A stretch of DNA of 14,987 nt from Alphaproteobacteria bacterium (GTDB taxonomy: Bacteria; Pseudomonadota; Alphaproteobacteria; UBA7887), in NCBI GenBank assembly GCA_028289725.1, contig JANQOH010000309.1, positions 1 to 14,987 of the forward strand, read 5' to 3'. The position numbers and the translations under genes were made by a program. The stretch's first letter is position 1, and every line of letters begins with the position of its first letter. Positions 6,574-13,697 of this stretch are shown here, in pieces. Under the pieces are notes generated by a model. The model was not told the origin of the DNA. It ran no database searches and saw only the letters and a program-made list of their open reading frames with translations.

Positions 6574-8631
6574 ATGGACACCGATGCGAAGATCGATATT
6601 GCCTATTCCGCGTGCCCGCACGATTGCCCAAGCACCTGCGCCCTTGAGGTGGAACGGATCGATCGGCAAACGATCGGCCGGGTCCACGGGTCGCGTGACA
6701 ATAGCTACACAGCCGGCGTGGTCTGCGCGAAGGTCGCGCGCTATGCCGAAAGGGTGCATCACCCGGATCGTCTGACACACCCGCTTCGCCGCAACGGATC
6801 CGGCGACCTCGAGCGAATTTCGTGGGACGCGGCGCTTGATGAGATTGCGGAAGCGTTTGTGACCGCCACCCAGCGCCATGGCGCGGAAACGGTTTGGCCC
6901 TATTTTTACGCGGGCACGATGGGACTGGTGCAGCGCGACGGCATCAACCGCTTGCGTCACGCCATGAACTATTCCGGTCAGCACAGCACGATTTGCACCA
7001 CATTGGCGCAGGCTGGCTGGAAAGCCGGCGCGGGGGCTTTGCGTGGGCCGGACCCGCGTGAAATGGCGGTCTCAGACTTGATTATTTCGTGGGGTGGTAA
7101 CCCGGCGTCCACCCAAGTCAATGTGATGACCCATATCCAGCGCGCCCGAAAGCAACGCGGCGCCAAGCTTGTGGTGATCGATCCGTATCGCACCCGCACG
7201 GCGAAAGTCGCGGATTTGCATTTGCCGCTTCGGCCCGGCACGGACGGGGCGTTGGCCTGCGCCATGATGCACGTCTTCTTCCGCGACGGTTATGCCGACG
7301 CGGACTATATGGCGCGCTATTCCGACTGTCCGGATCGCTTGCATCAGCATCTTTCGGAGAAGACGCCGGAGTGGGCCTCAAAAATTACCGGGCTCGACGT
7401 TCAGGCGATCGAAGACTTCGCCAAGCTCTATGGCGAGACCGAGCGCGCCTTCATCCGCGTCGGCTATGGCTTCACGCGCTCTCGCAACGGCGCGGCGAGT
7501 ATGCACGCGGTATCATGCCTGCCGACCGTAACCGGAAAATGGCTCCACGAAGGCGCCGGCGCCTTTTATTCGAATGCCGACATTTATCATTGGGACAAGT
7601 CGCTGATCGAGGGGCTCGACGTTCTTGATCGGTCCGTGCGCATGCTCGATCAATCGCGCATCGGTCCGGTGCTCACCGGAGACAAACGAGACCTGGGCGA
7701 CGGCCCGCCGGTCACGGCGATGTTGGTGCAAAACACCAATCCGGCCGTTGTCGCGCCGGAATCCGCGCTTACCAATCAAGGCCTCGCGCGCGACGACCTG
7801 TTCTTGTGTGTGCACGAACAGTTCATGACCGAAACGGCTGACTATGCCGACATTGTGCTGCCCGCGACAACGTTTCTGGAGCACGACGACATTTATCAAG
7901 CTGGCGGGCACCAACACATCATCCTCGGCCCGAAAGCAATCGAACCGCTCGCCGAAACCCGTGCCAATCACTTTGTGATTTGCGAGCTTGCCAAACGTCT
8001 CGGCGCCGAACATCCCGGCTTCGAGATGACGGAAAACGAGATCATCGATGCGACCCTGCGGGCGTCGGGCTGGGGTGGCATCGAAGCCCTGCGCGAAAAT
8101 CGTTGGATCGAATGCCAACCGGATTTCGACACCGCGCATTTCATCGATGGCTTCGGGTTCGCCGACGGCAAGTTCCGCTTCGCGCCGGACTGGTCGCGCC
8201 TCGGCGCCGACCACGAGGTCATGCCGACGCTGCCGGATCATTTCGAGATTATCGACGAGGCCGATGACGAACATCCGTTCCGCATGGTCGCCGCGCCGGC
8301 GCACAACTATCTCAACAGCTCGTTCACCGAAACGCCGACCTCGCAAAAGAAAGAGGCGCGGCCGAGCGTGAAGTTGCATCCGGATGATGCCGCGCGGCTC
8401 GATCTTGCGGATGGCGACGCCGTGCGGCTTGGCAACAAGCATGGCGAGATATTGGTGCACACCGAACTCTTCGATGGATTGCAGCCTGGCGTCGTGGTGG
8501 TCGAGTGCATTTGGCCGAACCGGGCCTTCGAAGGCGGCAAGGGTTTGAACACCTTGCTCAGCGCCGAAGCCGGACCACCCAATGGCGGCGCCGTGATCCA
8601 CGATACGGCCGTTTGGATCCGCCCGGCGTGA
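6574..8631 (+). CDS. Cytoplasmic molybdopterin oxidoreductase with [4Fe-4S] site
   Basis: A 685-residue member of the DMSO-reductase superfamily. The N-terminus has the cluster motif Cys14-x3-Cys18-x3-Cys22 with the fourth cysteine at 51 (VVCAKV), then the main molybdopterin domain from about 65 and a C-terminal cofactor-binding beta-barrel domain (about 560-685; NSSFTETPTSQKK, LHPDDAARLDLADGD). Other landmarks: ISWGGNPAST (171-180) and VIDPYRTRTA (201-210). Cys141 in STICTTLAQAG lies where NapA-type enzymes have their molybdenum-ligating cysteine; this is my alignment by eye. There is no signal peptide or Tat motif, so it should act in the cytoplasm. The start follows GGAG eight bases upstream, overlapping the aatA stop. 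No electron-transfer subunit (iron-sulfur, flavin or membrane) is adjacent. Substrate unknown; formate-, nitrate- or N-/S-oxide-related activity cannot be told apart here. Confidence 0.9.
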   Translation: MDTDAKIDIAYSACPHDCPSTCALEVERIDRQTIGRVHGSRDNSYTAGVVCAKVARYAERVHHPDRLTHPLRRNGSGDLERISWDAALDEIAEAFVTATQRHGAETVWPYFYAGTMGLVQRDGINRLRHAMNYSGQHSTICTTLAQAGWKAGAGALRGPDPREMAVSDLIISWGGNPASTQVNVMTHIQRARKQRGAKLVVIDPYRTRTAKVADLHLPLRPGTDGALACAMMHVFFRDGYADADYMARYSDCPDRLHQHLSEKTPEWASKITGLDVQAIEDFAKLYGETERAFIRVGYGFTRSRNGAASMHAVSCLPTVTGKWLHEGAGAFYSNADIYHWDKSLIEGLDVLDRSVRMLDQSRIGPVLTGDKRDLGDGPPVTAMLVQNTNPAVVAPESALTNQGLARDDLFLCVHEQFMTETADYADIVLPATTFLEHDDIYQAGGHQHIILGPKAIEPLAETRANHFVICELAKRLGAEHPGFEMTENEIIDATLRASGWGGIEALRENRWIECQPDFDTAHFIDGFGFADGKFRFAPDWSRLGADHEVMPTLPDHFEIIDEADDEHPFRMVAAPAHNYLNSSFTETPTSQKKEARPSVKLHPDDAARLDLADGDAVRLGNKHGEILVHTELFDGLQPGVVVVECIWPNRAFEGGKGLNTLLSAEAGPPNGGAVIHDTAVWIRPA

Positions 8632-8669
8632 TCATCGCGTGATACCTTTCAACAGGCGGTGAGACCGGC

Positions 8670-8697
8670 TTGACCCGGTGCGTCTCGGCGCTATATC
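8670..8697 (+). promoter_or_regulatory. Sigma70-like promoter for msrP
   Basis: -35 TTGACC (8670-8675), 16-base spacer, -10 TATATC (8692-8697); transcription would begin near 8704, about 33 bases before the ATG. A 6-bp inverted repeat (CGGCGC 8686-8691 / GCGCCG 8702-8707) brackets the -10 box and could be an operator. Match quality is good for -35, moderate for -10. Confidence 0.5.
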
Positions 8698-8736
8698 CGA
8701 GGCGCCGGGGCAACCGGCGACCGACTGGAGATAGCC

Positions 8737-9729
8737 ATGCTGATCAAGAAGCTTCCGGGCTGGGTGCTGCCCGAGTCTGCGGCCACGCCTGAAGCCGTAT
8801 TTCGTAATCGCCGGGCGCTGATGAAAGGCGTCGCGGCGGGTGCCATTGCCGCGGGCGCTGCCCCGCTTCTGGCGGGTTGCGAAGAAGAGGATGCGATCTC
8901 CCAGGCGGCCGCCGCCGAGGATCCGACCGCTGATCTCTATCCGGCGGAACGCAATGAGTCTCTATCGGTTTCCTTGCCGCTGACGGATGAGTCGATCACC
9001 TCGACCTACAATAATTTTTACGAGTTCGGCTCTCACAAACAGGTTTGGAAGGCCGCGCAGGCCCTGGAAATTCGCCCCTGGGAAATTCTAATCGATGGCC
9101 TGGTGGAACAGGAAATCCGCATCGAGGCGGATGAGCTAATCCGAAAAATGCCCCTCGAGGAGCGGATTACCCGGCACCGCTGCGTCGAAGCCTGGGCCAT
9201 GACCATTCCGTGGACTGGTTTCCCGCTTAAGAACCTGGTCGATATGGCGCGGCCTCTCGGGTCGGCGAAATATCTGGAAATGACCACCTTCTCGAACCCG
9301 GAAATCGCCAAGGGCCAAAGGCAGACTTTTTATCCGTGGCCGTATACCGAGGGCTTGACGATTGCCGAGGCAGGCAATGAGCTTTCGATGATCGTCACAG
9401 GCGCGTACGGCAAACCATTAGCCAAGCAATTTGGTGCGCCCTTGCGACTCGCCGTGCCGTGGAAATACGGCTTCAAGCATATTAAATCGATTGTGCGTTT
9501 CCGGTTCACGGAAGAACGGCCCAAGACTTTTTGGGAAGTTATCGCGCCGAGCGAATATGGTTTTTGGGCGAATGTGAATCCAGGATTCTCGCACCCGCGC
9601 TGGACGCAGGCTTCGGAACGCGATCTTGGATTGGGCGAACGTGTCGCGACGAAGCTGTACAACGGATACGGCGAACATGTCGCGCACCTATACGCGGACA
9701 TGCCTCAAGACCGCCGACTATTCATGTAG
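8737..9729 (+). CDS. msrP: Periplasmic protein-methionine-sulfoxide reductase, molybdenum subunit
   Basis: A 330-residue homologue of MsrP (YedY), a sulfite-oxidase-fold molybdoenzyme that reduces methionine sulfoxide in envelope proteins. Conserved blocks match the E. coli protein: YNNFYEFG (91-98), PLEERITRHRCVEAWAMTIPW (139-159) with Mo-binding Cys149, YPYTEGL-like WPYTEGLTI, GAPLRLAVPWKYGFKHIKSI, and EYGFWANVNP...HPRWTQASER near the end. The signal peptide carries a twin-arginine motif (NRRALMKG, Arg25-Arg26), then a hydrophobic stretch ending in LLAGC (44-48), a perfect lipobox with Cys48; the chain may be lipid-anchored instead of soluble. The ATG has TGGAG six bases upstream. MsrP normally receives electrons from the membrane haem protein MsrQ, usually encoded next to it, but no msrQ follows: trxA converges from the other side. 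Family assignment is firm; anchoring is inferred. Confidence 0.95.
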   Translation: MLIKKLPGWVLPESAATPEAVFRNRRALMKGVAAGAIAAGAAPLLAGCEEEDAISQAAAAEDPTADLYPAERNESLSVSLPLTDESITSTYNNFYEFGSHKQVWKAAQALEIRPWEILIDGLVEQEIRIEADELIRKMPLEERITRHRCVEAWAMTIPWTGFPLKNLVDMARPLGSAKYLEMTTFSNPEIAKGQRQTFYPWPYTEGLTIAEAGNELSMIVTGAYGKPLAKQFGAPLRLAVPWKYGFKHIKSIVRFRFTEERPKTFWEVIAPSEYGFWANVNPGFSHPRWTQASERDLGLGERVATKLYNGYGEHVAHLYADMPQDRRLFM

Positions 9730-9740
9730 CCGGCGGTTTT
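9707..9740 (+). terminator. Intrinsic terminator overlapping the msrP stop codon
   Basis: Arms ACCGCCG (9710-9716) and CGGCGGT (9731-9737), continued inward across one A-C mismatch by CTA/TAG, loop TTCATG, and outward by A/T pairs into a TTTT end (9737-9740). The TAG stop (9727-9729) is part of the 3' arm. Between convergent msrP and trxA. The T run is short, so efficiency is uncertain; on the minus strand no T run follows, so it serves msrP better than trxA. Confidence 0.6.
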
Positions 9741-9764
9741 ACGCCAACAATTAATTAGGCGGGT

Positions 9765-10088
9765 TTAGCCGAGATTCGATTCGACCCAATTTGCAAGGTC
9801 GCTCTTCGGCGCCGTGCCGACTTTCATGGCGGCCACCTCGCCGTCCTTGAACAGCAGCAAGGTTGGAATGCCGCGCACCCGGTATTTCGTCGGGGTCTGC
9901 GGGTTTTCGTCGATATTGATTTTGGCCACGGTCACCCGGTCGGAAAACTCGGTGGCAATCTCTTCAAGCGCCGGCGCGATTTGCTTGCACGGCCCACACC
10001 ATTCAGCCCAAAAATCGACCAAAACCGGCGTGTCGGACTTGAGCACGTCGCTTTCGAAACTGTCGTCTGAAACTTTCTGTGTGGCCAT
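9765..10088 (-). CDS. trxA: Thioredoxin 1
   Basis: A 107-residue cytoplasmic thioredoxin, a general disulfide reductase recycled by thioredoxin reductase and a donor to ribonucleotide reductase and methionine sulfoxide reductases of the MsrA/B kind. The active site WCGPC has Cys31 and Cys34, Asp25 lies in LVDFWAEW, and the cis-proline Pro75 is in GIPTLLLF. Length is typical and there is no signal peptide. The start has a strong AAGGAG (10100-10095) six bases upstream and a good promoter. It lies after addB-addA on the same strand, an order common in alphaproteobacteria. It converges with msrP, leaving 35 bases between stops. No oddities seen. Confidence 0.97.
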   Translation of the reverse strand: MATQKVSDDSFESDVLKSDTPVLVDFWAEWCGPCKQIAPALEEIATEFSDRVTVAKINIDENPQTPTKYRVRGIPTLLLFKDGEVAAMKVGTAPKSDLANWVESNLG

Positions 10089-10143
10089 GAAACGCTCCTT
10101 AGTTCAAGCGACGAATTGGGCGTGGTCACCCGGCGGAAGGTCC

Positions 10144-10172
10144 AATGTAGGGAGCGTCCGGAAACCCGTCAA
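10144..10172 (-). promoter_or_regulatory. Sigma70-like promoter for trxA
   Basis: On the minus strand, -35 TTGACG (10172-10167), exactly 17 bases, -10 TACATT (10149-10144), followed about 56 bases later by the trxA ATG. The -35 matches the consensus in five positions, the -10 in four. It suggests trxA is transcribed independently of addAB. Confidence 0.6.
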
Positions 10173-10181
10173 GGCGCGCGA

Positions 10182-10202
10182 AGCCTATCTCCCAGATAAG
10201 CT
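10182..10202 (-). terminator. Hairpin between addA and trxA, possible terminator
   Basis: Minus-strand RNA would form AGCTTATCT / AGATAGGCT, nine pairs including one G-U, with a GGG loop, 15 bases after the addA stop and ten bases before the trxA -35 box. No T run follows, so it is not a canonical intrinsic terminator; position is what suggests an addAB 3'-end role. Confidence 0.4.
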
Positions 10203-10217
10203 AAAACCTTGATTTTG

Positions 10218-13200
10218 TCAGGGATTTGGCGCGAATCGGTCGAGCAATTGATCGTCAAGCGACATCAGGTTGGGGCCTTCGGTCCAGACCAAAGCGCAGC
10301 GCACGGTGCGGTCCGGAAAGATCGCCTGGAGCCCGGCGCGATAGCTCGCCATTTGTCGCAAATAGGCTTCCGGGACCTCGGTTTGCGTGCTGGGCGGTTT
10401 TTGATTCGTCTTATAGTCGATCGCAAGCACGGACGTGTCGGACACTGCCAGCCGATCGATTTGCCCGGACAGGATTTGCGAGGCGCTGCCCGGCAGCAAC
10501 CCAGCGATCGGTACTTCCGCAAGACTCCCCGGTGCGAAAACGGGCGCGAATTCATCCGAATGAAGAACGTTGAGCGCGGCTGTGGCGATATCTTCGCGCG
10601 CGCCGCTATCAAGGTCCGTGGCCGCGGCGTCAAGAAACCGGTCGCATGCCGCCCGGCGTTCGGCGACGGGCACGTCGGGCAGGCTCTGTAACAGCCGATG
10701 AATGAGGCGTCCACGCTCCGCCGCGCGTCGGTCCTCCGGCGCAAGGGGCGATCGGGCGGGCGGCGCGTCCACGGCTGGCTTCGACGGAACCAACGGGATC
10801 GGCGGCGCGGGTTCCGGTGGCGGTGGCGTGCGCACCCACGCGGGTGCATCGTCGATTGGCGGCTCTTCGCGCCGCGTAGTGGTCGTGTCGGGCGGATTGG
10901 TTTGCGTGCTATCGAGACGCAAAATCGTCTGAGGTTCGCCAGTTTCGGACGCGACTGCCAACGGATCGACCAATCTTGTCACGTCCGCGTGGTCTGCAAG
11001 CGCGTCTTGAATCAAATTGTACCAACAGTTTTCCGGCGCACGGGTTCGATTCCGCCAACCACACACATAGAGTCGGTCCGCGGCGCGTGTCATCGCGACA
11101 TAGAGCAAGCGACGATATTCCTGAGCTTGGCGCGCTCGCGCCTCGTCAATCCATTCGCGCGACAGCGAATCCCGCAAATTTTCGCGCGGCGGCCAAAGCA
11201 TCGCATCTCCCGCCGCTGACCAAGCCAGGCGCGGTGAGCGGCGCGGCAATTGGAGCGTGTCGGGCAGAAACACGATGGGCGATTGCAGGCCCTTCGAACC
11301 GTGTACGGTCATGACACGAACGGCTTTGGCTGTGCCAACATCCAGATCACGCTTGACCTCGACCGCGCCGGTTTCGAGCCAGTGAAGGAACCCCTGCAAA
11401 CTCGGAACATGCGCGCGCTCGTATGCCAATGCTTGCGAAAGGAACTCGTCCAGCGGATCGATTGCCTCAAGGCCAAGTCGTGCCAAGAAGTGCCGGCGCG
11501 CACCCCGTGCGCCCAGCAAATCGGCATAGAGCTCGTAGGGCGACCGAAAATCCGCAGTGGCCAACAAGTTCGCGAGCGTCTCGTGCGCGGCTTCGAATTT
11601 CGGGTCGCGATCACGCTTCCCGGCAAGGCTTTGCCAAAGCGTTTGATCGTCGCGCCCATAGGCAATTGCAAACAGATCGTCGTCATCGAATCCGAACAGC
11701 GGGCTCTTGAGCGCTTCGGCGAGGCTCAGATCGTCGCTCGGCAATAGCAAGAAGCGGCCGAGCGAGATCATGTCCATGACCGCAATATGGTCGGCCAGCA
11801 CCAGGCGGTCGATCCCGGCTACGGGAACGCGCCGCTCCTTGAGGCGGCGGACGAGCTCATCCAAGAATGCGTTGCGTCGGCGGACCAAGACCATAATGTC
11901 GCCGGGACCGATGGGGCGATCGTGAGAGGGCAACACCTCCTGGCCGTCGCATAGGTCAGCGATCTTTTGCGACACGCGCGCCGCCAGCCGGCTTTGGGCC
12001 GACTGCGTCGTCGTTCTTTCTATTGGCGGCTTCCAGGCTTCGGGCGGATCGTCATCCTGCGGCTCATCGGCGGGCCATATCTCAACGCGGCCGGCTTGGC
12101 CCTTGCGGTTGGACTGGTGGCGGACCGGGCGCGCGTCAAACAACAAGCCGTCCTGGGCGGCGTCGCGGGCAAACACCGCATCGACCGCATCGAGTATGGC
12201 TCGGGTCGACCGGAACGAGGTTTCCAGCGGAATTTCCCGCCAGTCATGTTCCGCATTCTGCACCCTTTGCGCAAACCAACCGCGCATCTTCGCGAACTCG
12301 CGCGGATCGGCCCGTTGGAAACTGTAGATCGATTGCTTCGGGTCTCCGACCGCGAATACGGTCCGATGTTTCTCGCGTGCGCCCACACCTGCGAAAAATT
12401 CGTCCGCGATCGCGGCGATCAGCTCCCATTGCTCCGGATTGGTGTCTTGGGCTTCGTCGACCAAGATGTGATCGATACCGCCGTCCAGTTTGTAGAGCAC
12501 CCATGCCGCGCGGCCCGGCATCGTTAGCAAGTCGCGGGTAACAATGATCAGATCGTCATAGTCGAGCCAGCCATGGGCGCGCTTGTGGCTTTCAAAAGTC
12601 GCCAACAGTTCGTTGCCGAGGGTCAGAATCGCGGCGGTGGCATCGGCGACGGTCGCGCGCCGAACATCCTCCTGCATTGCTGCCAGCCGCTCTGCTTCAA
12701 CTGTCAGGGTGTCGATAGCAGGTGGGGCGTTTTCAGCGACGCTCTTGGTCGCGAGCTTGGCAAGTACGACGCCCTTCTTTGTGAGAAAGGCGGATCCGTA
12801 TTCGTCGATCGCCGCCGCGCGTGACGCTGCATCGGAGAGGGCCAACCAATCGCGGATTATTCCGCTGCGCCGTTGGTCAGTCTTACTGCCCGCGGCCAGC
12901 GCCGCCGCGGCCGCCGCGAGGCCATCACGGTCGAAATTGTCGTCCGATGCAGCCTCCATCAAAACATCGTCCGGTGTGGTGTCCGCCGCAAGTTCAAGCC
13001 GACGCCAAATCGTATCGATCAACGCGTCGCGTCCGCCGGCCTTCCGCGTCAGGCGCGCCAACCTGCCGCGTTCGCGCGCAAGTTCCGCCATGAGTTCCGG
13101 AAAATGCAGCTCATGAATATGGCGCGTGACCGTCGCCAGCGCGTTGGCCAATGGATCGTCGGCTTCCGGCTCGATGCGGCTGATCACCTCTTCCTGAACC

Positions 13201-13697
13201 GCCGCCATCAGCTCATCGGCGGTCCGCTCATCAATGACTTCGAAGTGCGGCGGCACCGCGGCCTCAAGCGGGAAACGTGCCAACAAAGCTTGGCAAAAGG
13301 CGTGAATGGTTTGGATGCGCATGCCGCCGGGTGCGTCGAGGACACGTATCAGGAGCCGCCGGGCGGCATCGGTGGTTTCCGGTTCCGGTGGCTCGCCGGT
13401 CAGGTCAGCAAGTTTCTCGGCGAGCGCCGCATCGGGTAATGTCGCCCACTCGGCTAGGCTCTCATGCAGCCGGTTCGACATCTCTGCCGCCGCCGCCTTG
13501 GTGAATGTCAGGCACAGAATGTTTGACGGCGCGACCGGACCACATTCGGCACCCAGCAACAGGCGCAACACGCGATCCGTCAGCACCTTGGTTTTGCCGG
13601 TCCCGGCGGATGCATCGACCCAAGCTGATGCGCGCGGATCCGAGGCAAGGCGTTGCGCGAGTTTCGGTGCGCGCGCGAGTTCTTCCACCGTCGCCAT
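10218..13697 (-). CDS. addA: Double-strand-break repair helicase-nuclease AddA
   Basis: The 1159-residue motor-nuclease subunit of AddAB, which unwinds and resects DNA ends to load RecA. UvrD-type helicase motifs occur in order: Walker A AGTGKT (31-36), Ia LCLTFTKAAAAEM (61-73), II LVDEAQDT (412-419), III AVGDPKQSIYSFQR (449-462), IV ETSFRST (492-498), V VMTVHGSKGLQ (795-805), VI LLYVAMTRAADRLY (864-877). A proline-rich linker (about 955-985) leads to a RecB-type nuclease domain with His1000 (RGRLIHRLL), Asp1081 (GQIDRL), Asp1094-Tyr-Lys1096 and QMASY (1115-1119). The ATG at 13697 is chosen over one 30 bases upstream because it overlaps the addB stop as TAATG, a translational-coupling arrangement. 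Both AddA active centres look intact. Length fits the alphaproteobacterial form. Confidence 0.97.
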   Translation of the reverse strand: MATVEELARAPKLAQRLASDPRASAWVDASAGTGKTKVLTDRVLRLLLGAECGPVAPSNILCLTFTKAAAAEMSNRLHESLAEWATLPDAALAEKLADLTGEPPEPETTDAARRLLIRVLDAPGGMRIQTIHAFCQALLARFPLEAAVPPHFEVIDERTADELMAAVQEEVISRIEPEADDPLANALATVTRHIHELHFPELMAELARERGRLARLTRKAGGRDALIDTIWRRLELAADTTPDDVLMEAASDDNFDRDGLAAAAAALAAGSKTDQRRSGIIRDWLALSDAASRAAAIDEYGSAFLTKKGVVLAKLATKSVAENAPPAIDTLTVEAERLAAMQEDVRRATVADATAAILTLGNELLATFESHKRAHGWLDYDDLIIVTRDLLTMPGRAAWVLYKLDGGIDHILVDEAQDTNPEQWELIAAIADEFFAGVGAREKHRTVFAVGDPKQSIYSFQRADPREFAKMRGWFAQRVQNAEHDWREIPLETSFRSTRAILDAVDAVFARDAAQDGLLFDARPVRHQSNRKGQAGRVEIWPADEPQDDDPPEAWKPPIERTTTQSAQSRLAARVSQKIADLCDGQEVLPSHDRPIGPGDIMVLVRRRNAFLDELVRRLKERRVPVAGIDRLVLADHIAVMDMISLGRFLLLPSDDLSLAEALKSPLFGFDDDDLFAIAYGRDDQTLWQSLAGKRDRDPKFEAAHETLANLLATADFRSPYELYADLLGARGARRHFLARLGLEAIDPLDEFLSQALAYERAHVPSLQGFLHWLETGAVEVKRDLDVGTAKAVRVMTVHGSKGLQSPIVFLPDTLQLPRRSPRLAWSAAGDAMLWPPRENLRDSLSREWIDEARARQAQEYRRLLYVAMTRAADRLYVCGWRNRTRAPENCWYNLIQDALADHADVTRLVDPLAVASETGEPQTILRLDSTQTNPPDTTTTRREEPPIDDAPAWVRTPPPPEPAPPIPLVPSKPAVDAPPARSPLAPEDRRAAERGRLIHRLLQSLPDVPVAERRAACDRFLDAAATDLDSGAREDIATAALNVLHSDEFAPVFAPGSLAEVPIAGLLPGSASQILSGQIDRLAVSDTSVLAIDYKTNQKPPSTQTEVPEAYLRQMASYRAGLQAIFPDRTVRCALVWTEGPNLMSLDDQLLDRFAPNP

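Noticed and set aside
7513..8601. Long minus-strand open frame opposite the molybdopterin oxidoreductase (362 codons)
   Set aside because: Shadow of a recognised gene; composition is that of an antisense frame and no motif is visible.
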